A DNA stretch of 64,000 bases from an uncultured Paracoccaceae bacterium (GTDB taxonomy: Bacteria > Pseudomonadota > Alphaproteobacteria > Rhodobacterales > Rhodobacteraceae), in the NCBI GenBank assembly GCA_938005545.1, contig CALKXV010000031.1:1-64000 (forward strand), written 5' to 3'. Positions within the stretch are counted from its first letter, which is position 1. Every line of letters begins with the position of its first letter. Under the pieces are notes generated by a model. It was not told the origin of the DNA. It worked only from the letters and a program-made list of their open reading frames with translations, and did not search any database. The translations under genes and the position numbers were made by a program. This document shows positions 1-8,001 of the stretch, piece after piece.

Positions 1-69
1 CGCTTCAAGGCCAGCGCTGAGGCTGCAAAGAAAACAGAAAGGGAGACCAAAACATTGACCGCGTCATAA
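1..69 (+). CDS. istB: IstB-like IS21 transposition helper ATPase, C-terminal end only
   Basis: The first 69 bases are open in frame 1 and encode 22 residues (RFKASAEAAKKTERETK...) before TAA. The gene starts outside the window. Assignment to IstB rests on the lysine/glutamate-rich tail and on what follows at once: the repeated GGGTCA-NTCTCGGTG / GGGTCAGTTCTCAGTG terminal sequences typical of IS21-family right ends. IstB is the AAA+ helper that delivers IstA transposase to its target. Inference from a short tail plus context; the ATPase motifs are not visible here. Confidence 0.6.
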   Translation, partial: RFKASAEAAKKTERETKTLTAS

Positions 70-141
70 ACCACGACGCATAACTGAGGGTGGGTCAAAT
101 CTCGGTGAAAATACCGGGTCAGTTCTCAGTGACAATCAACA
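1..141 (+). mobile_element. right end of an IS21-family insertion sequence
   Basis: After the istB-like stop codon there are two copies of a roughly 17-base motif, GGGTCAAATCTCGGTG (about 92-107) and GGGTCAGTTCTCAGTG (about 117-132), followed by ACAATCAACA ending near 141. Multiple internal terminal repeats and a TGTTGATTGTCACTGAG end (read inwards) are characteristic of IS21-type elements. The boundary is supported from the other side, because the integrase reading frame is recognisable up to about 142 and then runs into the IS sequence. The left end is outside the window, so target duplication cannot be checked. Confidence 0.7.
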
Positions 142-403
142 CAAGACGTCGTTGCACAGCTGGATCGGTGTCTTGTGCCAGTTGATCTCGAATTTTGTCT
201 CGTTTGTCGCGGGCCGCTTTGAGAGAGATGGCAGGGTACTTGCCGTGGGCGAGCACGCGTTCCTTCCCACCGATCGTATATTTTTGCCGCCATAGCTTGG
301 AACCGTTCGGCTGAACAAGCACGAATAAGCCGAGGCTATCATAAATTTTATAAGGCTTTTCAGCAGCTTTGGCCTTCCTGATCTTTAGGTCATTTAGCGG
401 CAT
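142..403 (-). pseudogene. tyrosine integrase, N-terminal fragment truncated by the IS element
   Basis: From ATG at 403 the frame encodes about 87 residues of an arm-type DNA-binding domain of P4/CP4-type phage integrases (DUF4102): MPLNDLKIRKAK, then YDSLGLFVLVQPNG, LWRQKY, GKYPAISLKAAR. Such integrases are usually about 400 residues with R..HxxR..Y catalytic residues; all of that is missing. After residue ~87 the frame reads IS-derived sequence (LIVTEN) and stops at 119. The gene lies downstream of tRNA-Leu and points away from it, the classical arrangement for an island inserted at the tRNA 3' end. A longer frame upstream of 403 lacks homology, so ATG 403 is preferred. Confidence 0.8.
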
Positions 404-480
404 TGGGGTATCACCTCTCAAATCAGTAGCTGATACCCCAATTTCATGCCCCAAAGTGGTGGGGTATCGGGTGGGGTACC
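403..480. repeat. GGGGTATC repeats over the integrase start
   Basis: Four related octamers lie within 78 bases: GGGGTATC at 405-412, its inverse GATACCCC at 432-439, GGGGTATC at 461-468 and GGGGTACC at 473-480. The first two belong to a perfect 11-bp inverted repeat, TTGGGGTATCA (403-413) and TGATACCCCAA (431-441), which overlaps the integrase start codon. Position suggests integrase arm sites or an autoregulatory operator; that is inference. Confidence 0.6.
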
Positions 481-568
481 ATGAACATCTATGAGAAGGA
501 TGATACACAAAACCATGACAAAAGGTCTATGTTTTTAAGGCGTTATGTTCATCTATGTTGAGGGGAAA

Positions 569-655
569 TGGTGCCCAGGAGAGGACTCGAACCTCCACAT
601 CCTTGCGAATACTAGCACCTGAAGCTAGCGCGTCTACCAATTCCGCCACCTGGGC
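569..655 (-). tRNA. tRNA-Leu (anticodon CAG), CCA encoded
   Basis: The minus strand folds as a class II tRNA: acceptor stem GCCCAGG/CCTGGGC, D-arm GGCGGAATTGGTAGAC, anticodon stem CTAGC/GCTAG around loop TTCAGGT (anticodon CAG), a long variable arm, and T-arm GGTTCGAGTCC. The discriminator A at 572 is followed by a genomically encoded CCA (571-569). Its 3' end faces the integrase fragment and is the probable attachment site of a past island. Confidence 0.97.
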
Positions 656-748
656 AGGTGTCGAAGCTGCGAATTATCGGGATGTGATGACCGTGTCAAC
701 GGGCAAGGACTGAGGACTTGTGTCTGGTCCGACGGTCTTTCAGCCCAT

Positions 749-2323
749 TCATTCCCACTCAATCGTTCCGGGTGGTTTTGAGGTTATGTCGTAGGTCACA
801 CGGTTGATGCCGGGAACTTCGTTGATGATGCGTGTGGACGTTTCGCCAAGGAAGTCGTGCGTGAATGGATAGTAATCCGCGGTCATCCCGTCGACGGATG
901 TGACCGCGCGTAGGGCGCAGGCAAAATCGTAGGTGCGTCCATCTCCCATAACGCCGACTGTGCGGACAGGTAGAATTGCGACGAAAGCTTGCCAAATTTC
1001 ATCGTAAAGCCCGTGCTTGCGGATCTGATCGATGTAGACGGCGTCGGCCTTGCGTAAGATTTCGAGTTTTGGGCGGGTAATTTCACCGGGGCACCGGATG
1101 GCAAGACCAGGGCCAGGAAAGGGATGCCGTCCAATAAAGCTGGCGGGCAGGCCCAATTCGCGGCCCAAGGCGCGGACCTCGTCTTTGAAAAGTTCGCGCA
1201 GGGGTTCGACCAGCTTTAGTCCCATTTTCTCAGGAAGACCGCCGACGTTGTGGTGGGATTTGATCATGACCGATGGGCCGCCGGAAAAACTGACGGATTC
1301 GATGACGTCCGGGTAAAGCGTTCCTTGTGCGAGGAATTCGGCGCCATCGATTTCACCGGCGTATTTCTGAAAGACATCAATGAAGAGTTTGCCGATGATT
1401 TTTCGCTTGGTTTCGGGATCTGATTGGCCGTCGAGTTCACCAAGGAACAATTCGCTTTCGTCCGCCGCAATCAGGGGAATGTTGTAATTGTCGCGGAACA
1501 TGGCCGTGACTTCGTCTGCCTCGCCTTGGCGAAGCAAGCCGTGATCAACGAATACACATGTAAGCTGGTCGCCAATCGCTTCATGGATCAGAACGGCCGC
1601 AACTGAACTGTCGACACCACCGGAAAGCGCGCAGATGACTTTTTTGTCGCCGACCGTTTCGCGGATTTTTGCGATTGCCTGTTCGCGGTAGGCGCCCATC
1701 GTCCAATCGCCTTTGAAACCGGCGAGGCGGACAAAATTTTCGTACAATGTCGCACCCTTTGGCGTGTGGTGGACTTCTGGGTGAAACTGCACAGCGTAGA
1801 AATTGCGAGTTTGGTTTGCTGTGATCGCATAGGGCGCATTGGGCGATGTGCCGAAGACTTCGAAGCCGGGCGCAAGACGCGATACATGATCACCGTGGCT
1901 CATCCAGACTTGTTCGGGGCCTTTGTCGAACCAGCCATTCAACAAGGGCAGGGCGTTTTGTGGTTCGACATAGGCACGACCGAATTCAGCAGTTCCACCA
2001 CCACCGGAAATTTTACCGCCTTCAACAAGACCGCCCAGCATTTGCATCATAACTTGTTGGCCATAGCAGATGCCAAGAATCGGAACGCCAAGATCGTAGA
2101 CGCCCATGGGCGGTCGAGGACTATCGGCGTGGACGACACTGGCTGGCCCGCCTGAAAAGATCACCGCTTTCGGTGTGAATTCAGCAAGGAAATCATCCGT
2201 CACGTTCTGATAGGGGTGAATTTCACAATAGACATTCAACTCCCGCAAGCGCCGGGCGATCAGCTGGGTCACTTGGCTGCCGAAGTCTATGATAAGAAGG
2301 CGGTCGTGGGCGGCATCTGTCAT
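749..2323 (-). CDS. guaA: GMP synthase (glutamine-hydrolysing)
   Basis: Converts XMP, glutamine and ATP to GMP, the last step of guanine nucleotide synthesis, in the cytoplasm. The 524-residue length is normal for GuaA. The N-terminal class I amidotransferase domain shows the GICYGQQ nucleophile elbow (Cys86) and a downstream FHPEVHHT His/Glu pair. The middle ATP-pyrophosphatase domain has the SGGVDSS P-loop near residue 235. The C-terminal dimerisation domain ends in KPPGTIEWE, the usual XMP-binding tail. The start [17 protein letters not shown] agrees with the family. It stands alone and is divergent from the gene at 2408, with only 84 bases between. Confidence 0.98.
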   Translation of the reverse strand: MTDAAHDRLLIIDFGSQVTQLIARRLRELNVYCEIHPYQNVTDDFLAEFTPKAVIFSGGPASVVHADSPRPPMGVYDLGVPILGICYGQQVMMQMLGGLVEGGKISGGGGTAEFGRAYVEPQNALPLLNGWFDKGPEQVWMSHGDHVSRLAPGFEVFGTSPNAPYAITANQTRNFYAVQFHPEVHHTPKGATLYENFVRLAGFKGDWTMGAYREQAIAKIRETVGDKKVICALSGGVDSSVAAVLIHEAIGDQLTCVFVDHGLLRQGEADEVTAMFRDNYNIPLIAADESELFLGELDGQSDPETKRKIIGKLFIDVFQKYAGEIDGAEFLAQGTLYPDVIESVSFSGGPSVMIKSHHNVGGLPEKMGLKLVEPLRELFKDEVRALGRELGLPASFIGRHPFPGPGLAIRCPGEITRPKLEILRKADAVYIDQIRKHGLYDEIWQAFVAILPVRTVGVMGDGRTYDFACALRAVTSVDGMTADYYPFTHDFLGETSTRIINEVPGINRVTYDITSKPPGTIEWE

Positions 2324-2407
2324 GAGGACGGAATAAGTCTGTGCGCCAGGGATGTCGAGAGCCTGAGTGCCGTATCATTTCTATCGGAGATACCCTAGAG
2401 TTTGGAT

Positions 2408-2815
2408 ATGAACCGACACTTGGTTGCAAGTACTGCGTTGATCCTGACCGGCACCCCAATTTGGGCCAGCGACTGTCTGGGCGACGGCAGCGGTCAGCTT
2501 CCCAAATATTCTGAGAGCGCTGCGGCACTGGCAGATGCAGTTATCTGCGACGAAGAAGACCGGTCGTGTCGGTTTTCGTTTGGTCTTGCCACGGATGTCT
2601 CGCGGGATTTGTACGATCAGATGGTGGGAAATCTTAGCACCTGTCCGGGCCTTAAAAGCGCTGAACAAGATGTTGGCGTAAATCATCCGGATTTTTACGA
2701 TGCTTGGACGTTTCAGTTCGGTGATGGTGTTATGACCGTTTCGATCAAGGATAAATCCGCCTTGAAGCAAACCTTTGTCGTCTTACGGATCATGTCGGAA
2801 ACGGGTCGGAACTGA
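2408..2815 (+). CDS. small secreted protein of unknown function
   Basis: A 135-residue protein with a clear Sec signal peptide (MNRHLVASTALILTGTPIWA, then SDC). The mature part has four cysteines, three of them as C-(LGDGSG..)..VICDEEDRSCRF, consistent with disulfides in the periplasm. ATG 2408 is chosen over TTG 2402 because a weak TAGAG lies 7 bases before it and the signal peptide then begins directly. I do not recognise the family. It is divergent from guaA and followed 71 bases later by the methyltransferase gene. Confidence 0.7.
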   Translation: MNRHLVASTALILTGTPIWASDCLGDGSGQLPKYSESAAALADAVICDEEDRSCRFSFGLATDVSRDLYDQMVGNLSTCPGLKSAEQDVGVNHPDFYDAWTFQFGDGVMTVSIKDKSALKQTFVVLRIMSETGRN

Positions 2816-2886
2816 CGCATATCGCCCAATCCAGACGCGACTTTGGTGTAGTTTCATAGGCTGGAAAACCATTTGGAGTGGGTTTT

Positions 2887-4428
2887 ATGGCTGACGGCAA
2901 TCCCAGGCGGGGACGTGGTGGCGGCGGTGCTGCGAGGCGGGCGGAACGGACTGCGGTTCGCATCGAGGCTGCGATGTACATTGAACGCAAGGTGCCGAAG
3001 TTCGAAATCTTGAATGAAGAGGCGCTTGAGATCATCGAGGCAAATGCCGAGACTGTTCTTGAAGAGATTGGCGTGGTTTTCTCTGACAACCCGAAGGCAT
3101 TGGAGCTTTGGCGCGAAGCGGGTGCGACAACGGATGGCGAGCGGGTACGTATACCCAAAGGTCTGGCTCGAAGCTTATGTAAGACGGCGCCGTCCAGTTA
3201 CACTCAACATGCCCGTAACCCGGATCGAAACGTCGTTGTGGGTGGCAACAATCTGGTGCTTGCTCCGGTCTACGGACCACCGTTTGTGCGGGATGTAGCA
3301 GGCGGGCGGCGCTACGCCACCATCGAAGATTTCCGGAATTTTGTTCGGCTTGGATATATGTCCAAGTGGCTGCACCATTCGGGTGGCACAGTTTGCGAAC
3401 CGACGGATGTGCCCGTGAACGTGCGTCATTTGGACATGCTTCATGCGCATATGACGTTGTCGGACAAGCCCTTCATGGGGTCTGTGACCGAACCTTCGCG
3501 GGCAACGGATTCGGTCGAGATGTGCGAAATCCTGTTCGGAAAAGAATTCACCGCCACAAACACGGTCATGACATCTTTGATCAACATCAACTCGCCACTG
3601 ACGTTTGACGCCACGATGATGGGGGCGCTGGAAGTCTACGCAAAGGCGAATCAAGCAGCGATTATCTCACCATTCATTGTCGGCGGGGCAATGTCGCCGG
3701 TGTCCGTTGTCGGGACTTTGACACAGGCCTTGGCCGAAGTTCTGGCGGGTGTCGCCTATAGCCAGCTTGTCCGCGCTGGCGCGCCTGTCATTGCGGGAAC
3801 CTTTGTGACGTCGATTGACATGAATTCCGGGGCCCCGACTTTTGGCACTCCCGAAGCCGCGCATGTGACGCTGGGCATGGGGCAATTGGCACGACGCTTG
3901 GGTTTGCCGTACCGGTCGGCTGGTGCGTTCTGTGGATCGAAACTGCCCGATGCGCAAGCGGCGTATGAAACGTCTAACAGCCTGAACATTGGTCTTTTAT
4001 CCGGCGTGAACTTTATGCTTCACGCGGCCGGATGGCTGGAAGGTGGGTTGGTCGCCAGCTTTGAGAAATTCGTGATGGATGCTGATCAACTTGGCACGTT
4101 GCATCATTTGGCCAAAGGCGTGGACATGTCCGAAGATGCGCAAGCGTTGGATGCCATCCGCGAAGTTGGACCGGGCGGGCACTATCTTGGGTGCGCGCAC
4201 ACCCAGGCCAACTTCAAATCGGCGTTCTGGCGAAGCGAACTTCTGGACTACAAGCCGTTCGAAACTTGGTCTGATGAGGGCGCACGCGACACGGAAGCTT
4301 TGGCCAGTGCAAGGGTGGCCAAGCTGTTGGCCGATTACCAGCAACCGGGTATCGATCCAGACAAGTTAGCGGCCCTAGACGCCTATATCACTGCGAAAAA
4401 AGAAATTGCTCCCAAGGCATTTGGCTAA
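2887..4428 (+). CDS. MttB-family (trimethylamine methyltransferase-like) protein, non-pyrrolysine type
   Basis: A 513-residue TIM-barrel methyltransferase of the MttB/COG5598 superfamily. Members demethylate quaternary or tertiary amines and pass the methyl group to a corrinoid protein. The core is visible in the stretches LAPVYGPPFV, LINSPL-like NINSPLTFDA and SGAPTFGTPEA. The frame runs through with no internal amber codon, so it belongs to the non-pyrrolysine branch that includes glycine betaine methyltransferase (MtgB); the substrate cannot be read from sequence. The start at 2887 has GGAG 8 bases upstream. A corrinoid protein (8002) and betaine-homocysteine methyltransferase (25587) in the same window are plausible partners. 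The first 30 residues are Arg/Gly-rich and probably disordered. Confidence 0.85.
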   Translation: MADGNPRRGRGGGGAARRAERTAVRIEAAMYIERKVPKFEILNEEALEIIEANAETVLEEIGVVFSDNPKALELWREAGATTDGERVRIPKGLARSLCKTAPSSYTQHARNPDRNVVVGGNNLVLAPVYGPPFVRDVAGGRRYATIEDFRNFVRLGYMSKWLHHSGGTVCEPTDVPVNVRHLDMLHAHMTLSDKPFMGSVTEPSRATDSVEMCEILFGKEFTATNTVMTSLININSPLTFDATMMGALEVYAKANQAAIISPFIVGGAMSPVSVVGTLTQALAEVLAGVAYSQLVRAGAPVIAGTFVTSIDMNSGAPTFGTPEAAHVTLGMGQLARRLGLPYRSAGAFCGSKLPDAQAAYETSNSLNIGLLSGVNFMLHAAGWLEGGLVASFEKFVMDADQLGTLHHLAKGVDMSEDAQALDAIREVGPGGHYLGCAHTQANFKSAFWRSELLDYKPFETWSDEGARDTEALASARVAKLLADYQQPGIDPDKLAALDAYITAKKEIAPKAFG

Positions 4429-4431
4429 TCG

Positions 4432-4728
4432 TTACGCGGCTTTTGGCAAACGGATCTCAGCCAGACGGGCTTCGTCAATCAGGGCCACCAACAACTCAAC
4501 ATGGCGGGCAGCCGAATAGGCCGCTTCGCCATTTCTGCGGCTTTGATCCAACGAGCTTTCACGCTCGGCCAATGTGAAAAATGCCTGACCCGGCCCCGGT
4601 GTTGGTTCGCCGGGAAACAGCCTGCGCAGCGAGCGGCTCCGATTATAGTCCGATAGCCCCAGACGGGCAGCGCGGACCAAAAGGCGAGGGCGGCGCAAAG
4701 ACGACATGAGTGTCTGGGGGTCGGTCAT
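4432..4728 (-). CDS. DUF6477 family protein
   Basis: A 98-residue basic protein beginning MTDPQTLMSSLRRPRLLVRAARLG, the signature of a short family found in Rhodobacteraceae (DUF6477); function unknown. The internal ATG at 4728 is preferred because GGAG lies 8 bases upstream, whereas the longer frame from 4788 has none. It is convergent with the methyltransferase gene, with a 3-base gap. The arginine-rich helix and absence of membrane or signal sequence suggest a cytoplasmic, perhaps nucleic-acid-related, role; that is inference. Confidence 0.8.
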   Translation of the reverse strand: MTDPQTLMSSLRRPRLLVRAARLGLSDYNRSRSLRRLFPGEPTPGPGQAFFTLAERESSLDQSRRNGEAAYSAARHVELLVALIDEARLAEIRLPKAA

Positions 4729-4948
4729 TTCGGAGGCTCCTGGGTTAATTTCCAAAACGACGATATACAACCTATGAGTGTGTTGCATTATTCTGTGCCG
4801 GAGCGTTCGGCTGCATTTCCCTTTATTTACACAGTTCGTTAATCATCAGGGGAGACCCGCCACGTTAACTTTGTCGTAACCAATACTATCAAAAGTTGAA
4901 TTTTACACATGTTGGAATTTGGTGGGAAATGCGAACTGTGGGAAGTTG

Positions 4949-6073
4949 ATGGCAACAGAATTGAATGGCGACCGCGGGGTTCCCGACTGGGTTCCCAGTA
5001 CGGCTTTGACTTATCTTGAACATGTAGAATATGGCCGCTCGATCCGGTCGCTAGCTCGTGAAGCGGGGTGCCATGCGTCGACCATACTTCGGATGGTGCG
5101 CAAATATGAACAACGCCGAGACGATCCATTGGTGGACTTGGCATTGCGCCGGTTGGGGGACGCAAATGGCGCTTTGCAGCCAAATATATTTGAAATTCGA
5201 GGAGCCCAGAAATTGACGATGAGCGCGGCAGTAAAACAAAATGATCTACCTGACGATACACAACTGAAAATGGTAGCAGCCCGAATTTTGCGACGTCTGA
5301 ATGAAAGCGGTGCTTGCTTGGCTATCGCGAACGATATGGACAACGCCGTCGTGGCACGCGAAACACCGGATGGCAGGACTTTAAAGACTGCGGTTGTTGA
5401 ACGCCCCTTCGCCGAGGCGATGGCTTTGAAAGACTGGATCGCTGTCACGAGCGAAGGTCGAGTTACGCGATACCGGATCACACCATCGGGGCGCATGGCT
5501 TTGAAACACATGCTAGCTGAAGAAGAAGCCATCCGTGTTGGTATGGGGGAAGCGGCTGATCCGTTTTCTCAGCAGCACCGCGATTGGGCCAAGCGAAATG
5601 GCTCAACGGAAACGAATAAACGTCGCGGCATTCGTTATAATGCCGCCGAAAGCCCGCTTTCGGCTTTGGCGCGACGCAAAGATCGCGATGGAAAACCATT
5701 TCTACAACCGGATTTGGTTGCCGCTGGCGAAAGGCTACGCGAGGATTTTGAGCTTGCTCAAATGGGCCCCTGGATCAAACAGAACTGGGAGAATTTTCTG
5801 GCCAGCGGCGCGCCCGGCGATCTTGCGGGCGGTGGTGAAAGCGGCGGTTCTGAGCCTGCGCGGGAACGGGTTTCTTCCGCTTTGAGCGATCTTGGATCAG
5901 GTCTTGGCGATGTAGTCCTGCGGTGCTGCTGCTTTTTGGAAGGCATGGAATCCGTAGAAGAGAAAATGGGATGGTCTGCGCGATCAGGAAAGATTGTGCT
6001 GCGCATCGCTTTGACCCGCTTGAAGTCGCATTATGACGAAGAAAACGGCAATTGGTCGCCTCTAATCGGATAA
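4949..6073 (+). CDS. helix-turn-helix protein with DUF6456 domain
   Basis: A 374-residue protein. Residues about 20-55 form a Hin/Mga-like helix-turn-helix (LTYLEHVEYGRSIRSLAREAG, then HASTILRMVRKYE). Residues about 215-370 match the DUF6456 region of alphaproteobacterial regulators (ARRKDRDGKPFL ... AGERLREDFELAQMGP). Likely a DNA-binding regulator; targets unknown. ATG 4949 is used rather than TTG 4919 because it starts just before the conserved region and has GGGA/GGAAG close by, although the spacing is tight. Upstream lie TTAATCAT and GTTAAC motifs resembling CtrA half-sites. Confidence 0.8.
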   Translation: MATELNGDRGVPDWVPSTALTYLEHVEYGRSIRSLAREAGCHASTILRMVRKYEQRRDDPLVDLALRRLGDANGALQPNIFEIRGAQKLTMSAAVKQNDLPDDTQLKMVAARILRRLNESGACLAIANDMDNAVVARETPDGRTLKTAVVERPFAEAMALKDWIAVTSEGRVTRYRITPSGRMALKHMLAEEEAIRVGMGEAADPFSQQHRDWAKRNGSTETNKRRGIRYNAAESPLSALARRKDRDGKPFLQPDLVAAGERLREDFELAQMGPWIKQNWENFLASGAPGDLAGGGESGGSEPARERVSSALSDLGSGLGDVVLRCCCFLEGMESVEEKMGWSARSGKIVLRIALTRLKSHYDEENGNWSPLIG

Positions 6074-6141
6074 GACTGGGCTTGAAATCATCTGAGTCCC
6101 TTCGCATATGTAAATCATGTTAACTTATGTGAGAGGGATCA

Positions 6142-6471
6142 ATGAGCACTGAAAATTCAAATGATGGCAAGAAAAGCCGGACTTGGATCGAAGAGATCGA
6201 AGTCGCCAGTGAAGAGCTTTTGGCGCGGGTGAAACAACTGGCGTCAGACAACAAAGTAAAACGTATCCGTGTTGTCGAGCCTGACGGCGACATTGCCTTG
6301 GAAATCCCATTAACCTATGGCGCAATTGCCGGGGGAGCGGTGGTTTTGGCAGCGCCGGTTTTGGCGATTCTTGGGACGCTTGGGGCGTTTGCGGCCCGGT
6401 TAAAGATCGAAATCGTCCACGAAGAAACTGACGGATCCGAAGAAGAATTACCGGAAGACGCAATGTCGTAA
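6142..6471 (+). CDS. DUF4342 domain membrane protein
   Basis: A 109-residue protein. The N-terminal half (TWIEEIEVASEELLARVKQL ... VKRIRVVEPDGDIALEIPL) is a DUF4342 domain. One hydrophobic segment at about 54-78 (YGAIAGGAVVLAAPVLAIL...) should span the membrane, and the tail is acidic. The family is common in bacteria, has no assigned biochemical role, and some members are described as UBA-like. GAGAGG sits 7 bases before the ATG. It is followed by aqpZ but with its own leader between, so co-transcription is possible rather than certain. Confidence 0.8.
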   Translation: MSTENSNDGKKSRTWIEEIEVASEELLARVKQLASDNKVKRIRVVEPDGDIALEIPLTYGAIAGGAVVLAAPVLAILGTLGAFAARLKIEIVHEETDGSEEELPEDAMS

Positions 6472-6545
6472 ATACCCTGTGAGACGCAGGAGGGTAATTT
6501 CCCCCTACGTTAACCCATACCCAGTGATAGAAAACCTTCAGGGGG

Positions 6546-6572
6546 CCAATAGGCCTCCATTTTTATTGGAGG
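6546..6572 (+). promoter_or_regulatory. hairpin that buries the aqpZ ribosome binding site
   Basis: In the aqpZ leader, CCTCCA (6554-6559) is perfectly complementary to TGGAGG (6567-6572), which contains the Shine-Dalgarno GGAGG. An alternative pairing uses CCAATA (6546-6551) with TATTGG (6564-6569). The two stems exclude each other and both touch the ribosome site. This suggests translational control, for example temperature- or ligand-sensitive; the pairings are seen, the control is inferred. Confidence 0.55.
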
Positions 6573-6580
6573 GAAAAGAA

Positions 6581-7273
6581 ATGGCGCAGAAAATGATGAC
6601 CGAATGTCTTGGCACGTTCATTCTTGTCTTTTTCGGGTGTGGAGCTGCTGTCTTTATGGGTGCGGAAATTGGAATGATGGGAATTTCATTCGCATTCGGA
6701 TTGGCAATCGTCGCTGCAGCATATGCGATTGGTTCAGTATCTGGCGCGCATTTGAACCCAGCAGTCTCGTTGGGCGTGATGATTTCAGGGCGTATGACGT
6801 CTGGTGAATTCATTAGGTATTCTGCCGCTCAGGTTTTGGGCGCGTGCCTGGCAACTTTCGCAATTTACATCATTGCCTCCGGGACAGCAGACTACAGCGT
6901 TGCCGAAAATGGCTTGGGCCAAAATGGATATGGCGCGGGCTATCTTGGCGAATACAACATGGTTTCGGCCTTCCTGTTTGAGCTTTTGGCGACCTTTCTG
7001 TTCGTCACCGTAATTCTGGGTGCGACGCGATCTGTTGGCGGAGCAGGGGCATTTGCCGGGCTGGCAATTGGCCTTACTTTGGTGGCGATCCATTTGGTTG
7101 GCATCAACATCACCGGCGTTTCGGTCAATCCAGCACGTTCGATCGGACCTGCACTTTTTGCGGGCGGTGATGCTTTGGCTGATCTGTGGCTCTTTATTGT
7201 TGCGCCGTTCTTGGGTGCCGCACTTGCTGGATTGCTTGAGCAATCAGGCCTGACGAGTGTCGATGAGGCTTAA
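6581..7273 (+). CDS. aqpZ: aquaporin Z-type water channel
   Basis: A 230-residue MIP-family channel of the inner membrane with six transmembrane segments and two half-helices carrying the NPA boxes (HLNPAVS, NPA at 59-61, and VNPARS, NPA at 183-185). The Arg after the second NPA is the selectivity-filter arginine, and the aromatic/His filter residues (FFGC, AIHLVG) favour a strict water channel over a glycerol facilitator. The true start is ATG 6581, which has GGAGGG 7 bases upstream; the longer upstream frame has no homology. Water flux fits osmotic adaptation in a marine organism. Confidence 0.95.
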   Translation: MAQKMMTECLGTFILVFFGCGAAVFMGAEIGMMGISFAFGLAIVAAAYAIGSVSGAHLNPAVSLGVMISGRMTSGEFIRYSAAQVLGACLATFAIYIIASGTADYSVAENGLGQNGYGAGYLGEYNMVSAFLFELLATFLFVTVILGATRSVGGAGAFAGLAIGLTLVAIHLVGINITGVSVNPARSIGPALFAGGDALADLWLFIVAPFLGAALAGLLEQSGLTSVDEA

Positions 7274-7322
7274 CGGTCTCGATAAATCGGGGGGCGGCCA
7301 GTTCGCCTCCCGAATGTTTCGA

Positions 7323-7973
7323 TCAGTGTTTCGCCGAAAACCTTTTCAATTCGGTTGCAAGATCGCCGTACCCCGTTATGCGATGCTCAAAAGCCAACCC
7401 CAAACGATCTGCGCATTCGCGTGCCTTTTCCAAAAGAACAGGATCGTCGATTTGCGCTTGATAAACCAAGGTTTCGTAATGGCCAAAATAGCTGTTGCGC
7501 AATTCCGGGTGCCGATCAAGGCCAAGTGGTTTCCAAACGAAAGCGTCAAATTGACGGACCAGAAAATCGGTCAAATAGAATGACGTAAATTCCTCATCCG
7601 TGCGGCTAAGGAAATCATCTGTTCCTTGATAAAACGCATAGCAATGAGGCCCCGGCATCATTTCTATGTTCAGGTCTTTGGCCAATTCCGCTAGCTGCCC
7701 ACCTGTTCCGCAATCTGCGTAAACCAAAAATGTCTGATCGTAAGTGCCAGCCTTGGCAAGAGCTGCGCGCACCGCCGGTACAATACGCTCAGGATGATTG
7801 TGGAGGATTGCTGGTAAACACTGGACGTCGATGTGATCGAACGCAATCGTCAAAGCCAAAATTTCACGCGCCAACGCCCCGCAACCAAGAACGAGTATTC
7901 GCCCGTTCCCGGATGGGGCCAATCCTGTCGTCGTCAGCGCGTCGTCGTCAGGTGTATGTGTCTTTGCAGAAAT
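7323..7973 (-). CDS. DUF1638 domain protein, partner of the corrinoid protein
   Basis: A DUF1638 protein: GRILVLGCGALAREILAL near the N-terminus, HNHPERI, VYADCGTGG, GPHCYAFYQG and FYLTDFLVRQFDAFVW further on. The conserved Cys and His residues suggest metal or corrinoid contact, but the function is unknown. It lies directly behind a corrinoid-protein gene, as it usually does in this group. No ATG, GTG or CTG start is convincing: ATT 7973 has AGAAAGG 6 bases upstream and TTG 7922 is the next option. The open frame continues into the corrinoid gene, so the exact start is uncertain (216 residues as given). Confidence 0.75.
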   Translation of the reverse strand: MSAKTHTPDDDALTTTGLAPSGNGRILVLGCGALAREILALTIAFDHIDVQCLPAILHNHPERIVPAVRAALAKAGTYDQTFLVYADCGTGGQLAELAKDLNIEMMPGPHCYAFYQGTDDFLSRTDEEFTSFYLTDFLVRQFDAFVWKPLGLDRHPELRNSYFGHYETLVYQAQIDDPVLLEKARECADRLGLAFEHRITGYGDLATELKRFSAKH

Positions 7974-8001
7974 CTTGGACCTTTCTGCGCGCCGATCAAA
8001 A

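Noticed and set aside
759-2155. Open frames overlapping guaA in other frames, up to 129 codons
   Set aside because: They are shadows of guaA codon bias with no ribosome sites or homology.
2887-4428. Pyrrolysine-containing trimethylamine methyltransferase
   Set aside because: No in-frame amber codon interrupts the MttB-like frame, so it is of the non-pyrrolysine type.
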